A DNA stretch of 14,256 bases from an uncultured Spirochaetota bacterium (GTDB lineage: Bacteria > Spirochaetota > UBA4802 > UBA5368). The number at the start of each line of letters is the position of its first letter. Position 1 is the stretch's first letter. Where the stretch lies: assembly GCA_937864375.1 (NCBI GenBank), contig CALMJO010000550.1, positions 1 to 14,256 of the forward strand, written 5' to 3'. Shown here one piece after another: positions 13,561-14,256 of the stretch. Below the pieces are notes generated by a model. It saw only the letters and a list, made by a program, of their open reading frames with translations, was not told the DNA's origin and made no database searches. A program made the translations under genes and the position numbers.

Positions 13561-14256
13561 TTTTCGAACAACTCCTCTATTATCCGCGCGGTTTTCATCG
13601 CTTCGTCGCGCTTCCCGTGTCCCTTGCCCTCGCCCTGGTATTTCTTGAGATAGCTTATGGGCTTGTGAAGCGTCTTCGTCATGATCTGCCGGGTAAGCTC
13701 CTCGATGGCCTTGAAATCGTCGTCCGACAGGTGCTTGAGCTTGCGCCGGCGGTAGCGCTCGAGCTCCGCCGCGCGTATCTCCTCGAAGGTCGCCTGCATG
13801 CTCTGGATGGCCGGCACTATGGCGAGGCCGTCGTACCATTTCATGAACTCGTCCGCATCGGCGTCCACGAGGCTTTTCGCGAGGTCAACCTCGCGCAGCC
13901 GGCTCTTCAGATTCTCGTCCGCGATGCTCCTCAGGTCGTCCACGTTGTAAAGGAACACCGCGTCCAGCTTGCCGGCGTCCGGGTCCACGTTGCGCGGCAC
14001 CGCGATGTCGATTATGAATATGGGCCGCCCGCCGCGCTTCTTCTGGATGGCGCGCGCGGCATCGGCGTCTATGATGAAGCGCGGCGCGGCGACCGAGGCT
14101 ACGATGATGTCCACCTCGGGTGCGACGGACGTGATCTCGTCCAGGGTCACGATGCGGGCCTGCCGGTTGATCTCGCGGGCGATGCGCTCGGCGTTCTGCG
14201 GTGACCGGTTCGCGATCGTGATCTCACCGATCTGCGCCTTGGTCAGGTACTTGAGG
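13557..14256 (-). CDS. hemA: Glutamyl-tRNA reductase, C-terminal part (5' end outside the window)
   Basis: The frame is open to the window edge; 232 residues are visible before TGA 13559-13557. HemA reduces glutamyl-tRNA with NADPH to glutamate-1-semialdehyde, the first step of C5 tetrapyrrole synthesis. The visible part starts in the NADPH-binding domain (LKYLTKAQIGEITIANRS, EVDIIVASVAAPRFIID, IFIIDIAVPRNVDP, FLYNVDDL) and continues through the spinal helix to the C-terminal dimerisation domain (FMKWYDGLAIVPAIQSM, LKHLSDDDFKAIEELTRQIM, LHKPISYLK). Full-length HemA is about 420 residues, so nearly half is missing off the edge. The stop overlaps ahbD, so the two are coupled. Any promoter lies outside the window. 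Confidence 0.93.
   Translation of the reverse strand, partial: LKYLTKAQIGEITIANRSPQNAERIAREINRQARIVTLDEITSVAPEVDIIVASVAAPRFIIDADAARAIQKKRGGRPIFIIDIAVPRNVDPDAGKLDAVFLYNVDDLRSIADENLKSRLREVDLAKSLVDADADEFMKWYDGLAIVPAIQSMQATFEEIRAAELERYRRRKLKHLSDDDFKAIEELTRQIMTKTLHKPISYLKKYQGEGKGHGKRDEAMKTARIIEELFEK

Noticed and set aside
13561..13839. N-terminal extension of AhbD into hemA
   Set aside because: Those codons are the hemA shadow; ATG 13560 matches the usual AhbD start and overlaps the hemA stop.

Overview
The window comes from a GC-rich genome. Two sampled 60-base rows of the core genes have 43 and 45 G+C out of 60. It carries the alternative, siroheme-dependent haem pathway (Ahb), known from sulfate reducers, methanogenic archaea and other mostly anaerobic lineages. 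A Tat-type oxidoreductase and a predicted outer-membrane barrel point to a Gram-negative (diderm) bacterium, probably an anaerobe. I cannot fix the phylum. The first 47 bases are not genomic: they are an Illumina Nextera i5 adapter with its index, left on the contig end, so biological sequence starts at base 48.

Layout: only the first gene, a 5'-truncated RACo-like ASKHA protein (48-806), is on the plus strand. All other genes are on the minus strand and are read from right to left. At the right edge lies hemA (glutamyl-tRNA reductase, 5' end outside the window), overlapping ahbD (haem synthase). Then come an EamA/DMT transporter, a TetR regulator, an outer-membrane barrel and a Tat-exported nitroreductase-like protein (8988-12475). 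After a REP-like palindrome follow a fused ahbA-ahbB (siroheme decarboxylase), two tiny AT-rich membrane-protein genes (the second only 56 codons) and ahbC. Next is an AT-rich defence cassette (about 1477-6065) with a HigB-like toxin, a HigA antitoxin fused to an ImmA/IrrE metallopeptidase, and a single-chain type ISP-like restriction-modification enzyme. The last gene is the siroheme synthase (CysG N-terminal half/Met8 type), again GC-rich.

How it works together: siroheme synthase makes siroheme from precorrin-2; AhbAB decarboxylates it to 12,18-didecarboxysiroheme; AhbC gives Fe-coproporphyrin III; AhbD gives haem b. HemA feeds the start of the tetrapyrrole pathway. HemB, HemC, HemD, HemL and the precorrin-2-forming methyltransferase are not in the window. 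The defence cassette separates siroheme synthase from the other pathway genes. The TetR gene and the barrel/oxidoreductase pair share a 16-18 bp operator present in three copies, each inside a recognisable promoter, so they look like a small regulon embedded in the haem cluster. The toxin-antitoxin operon has a 39-bp near-perfect palindrome spanning promoter and toxin start.

No stretch over 300 bases lacks a gene; the longest gaps are 10757-10888 (TetR operators plus a GC hairpin), 8881-8987 (REP-like palindrome plus ahbAB promoter) and 6029-6153 (toxin-antitoxin operator/promoter and AT-rich DNA). I saw no tRNA, rRNA, CRISPR array, transposase or replication origin.
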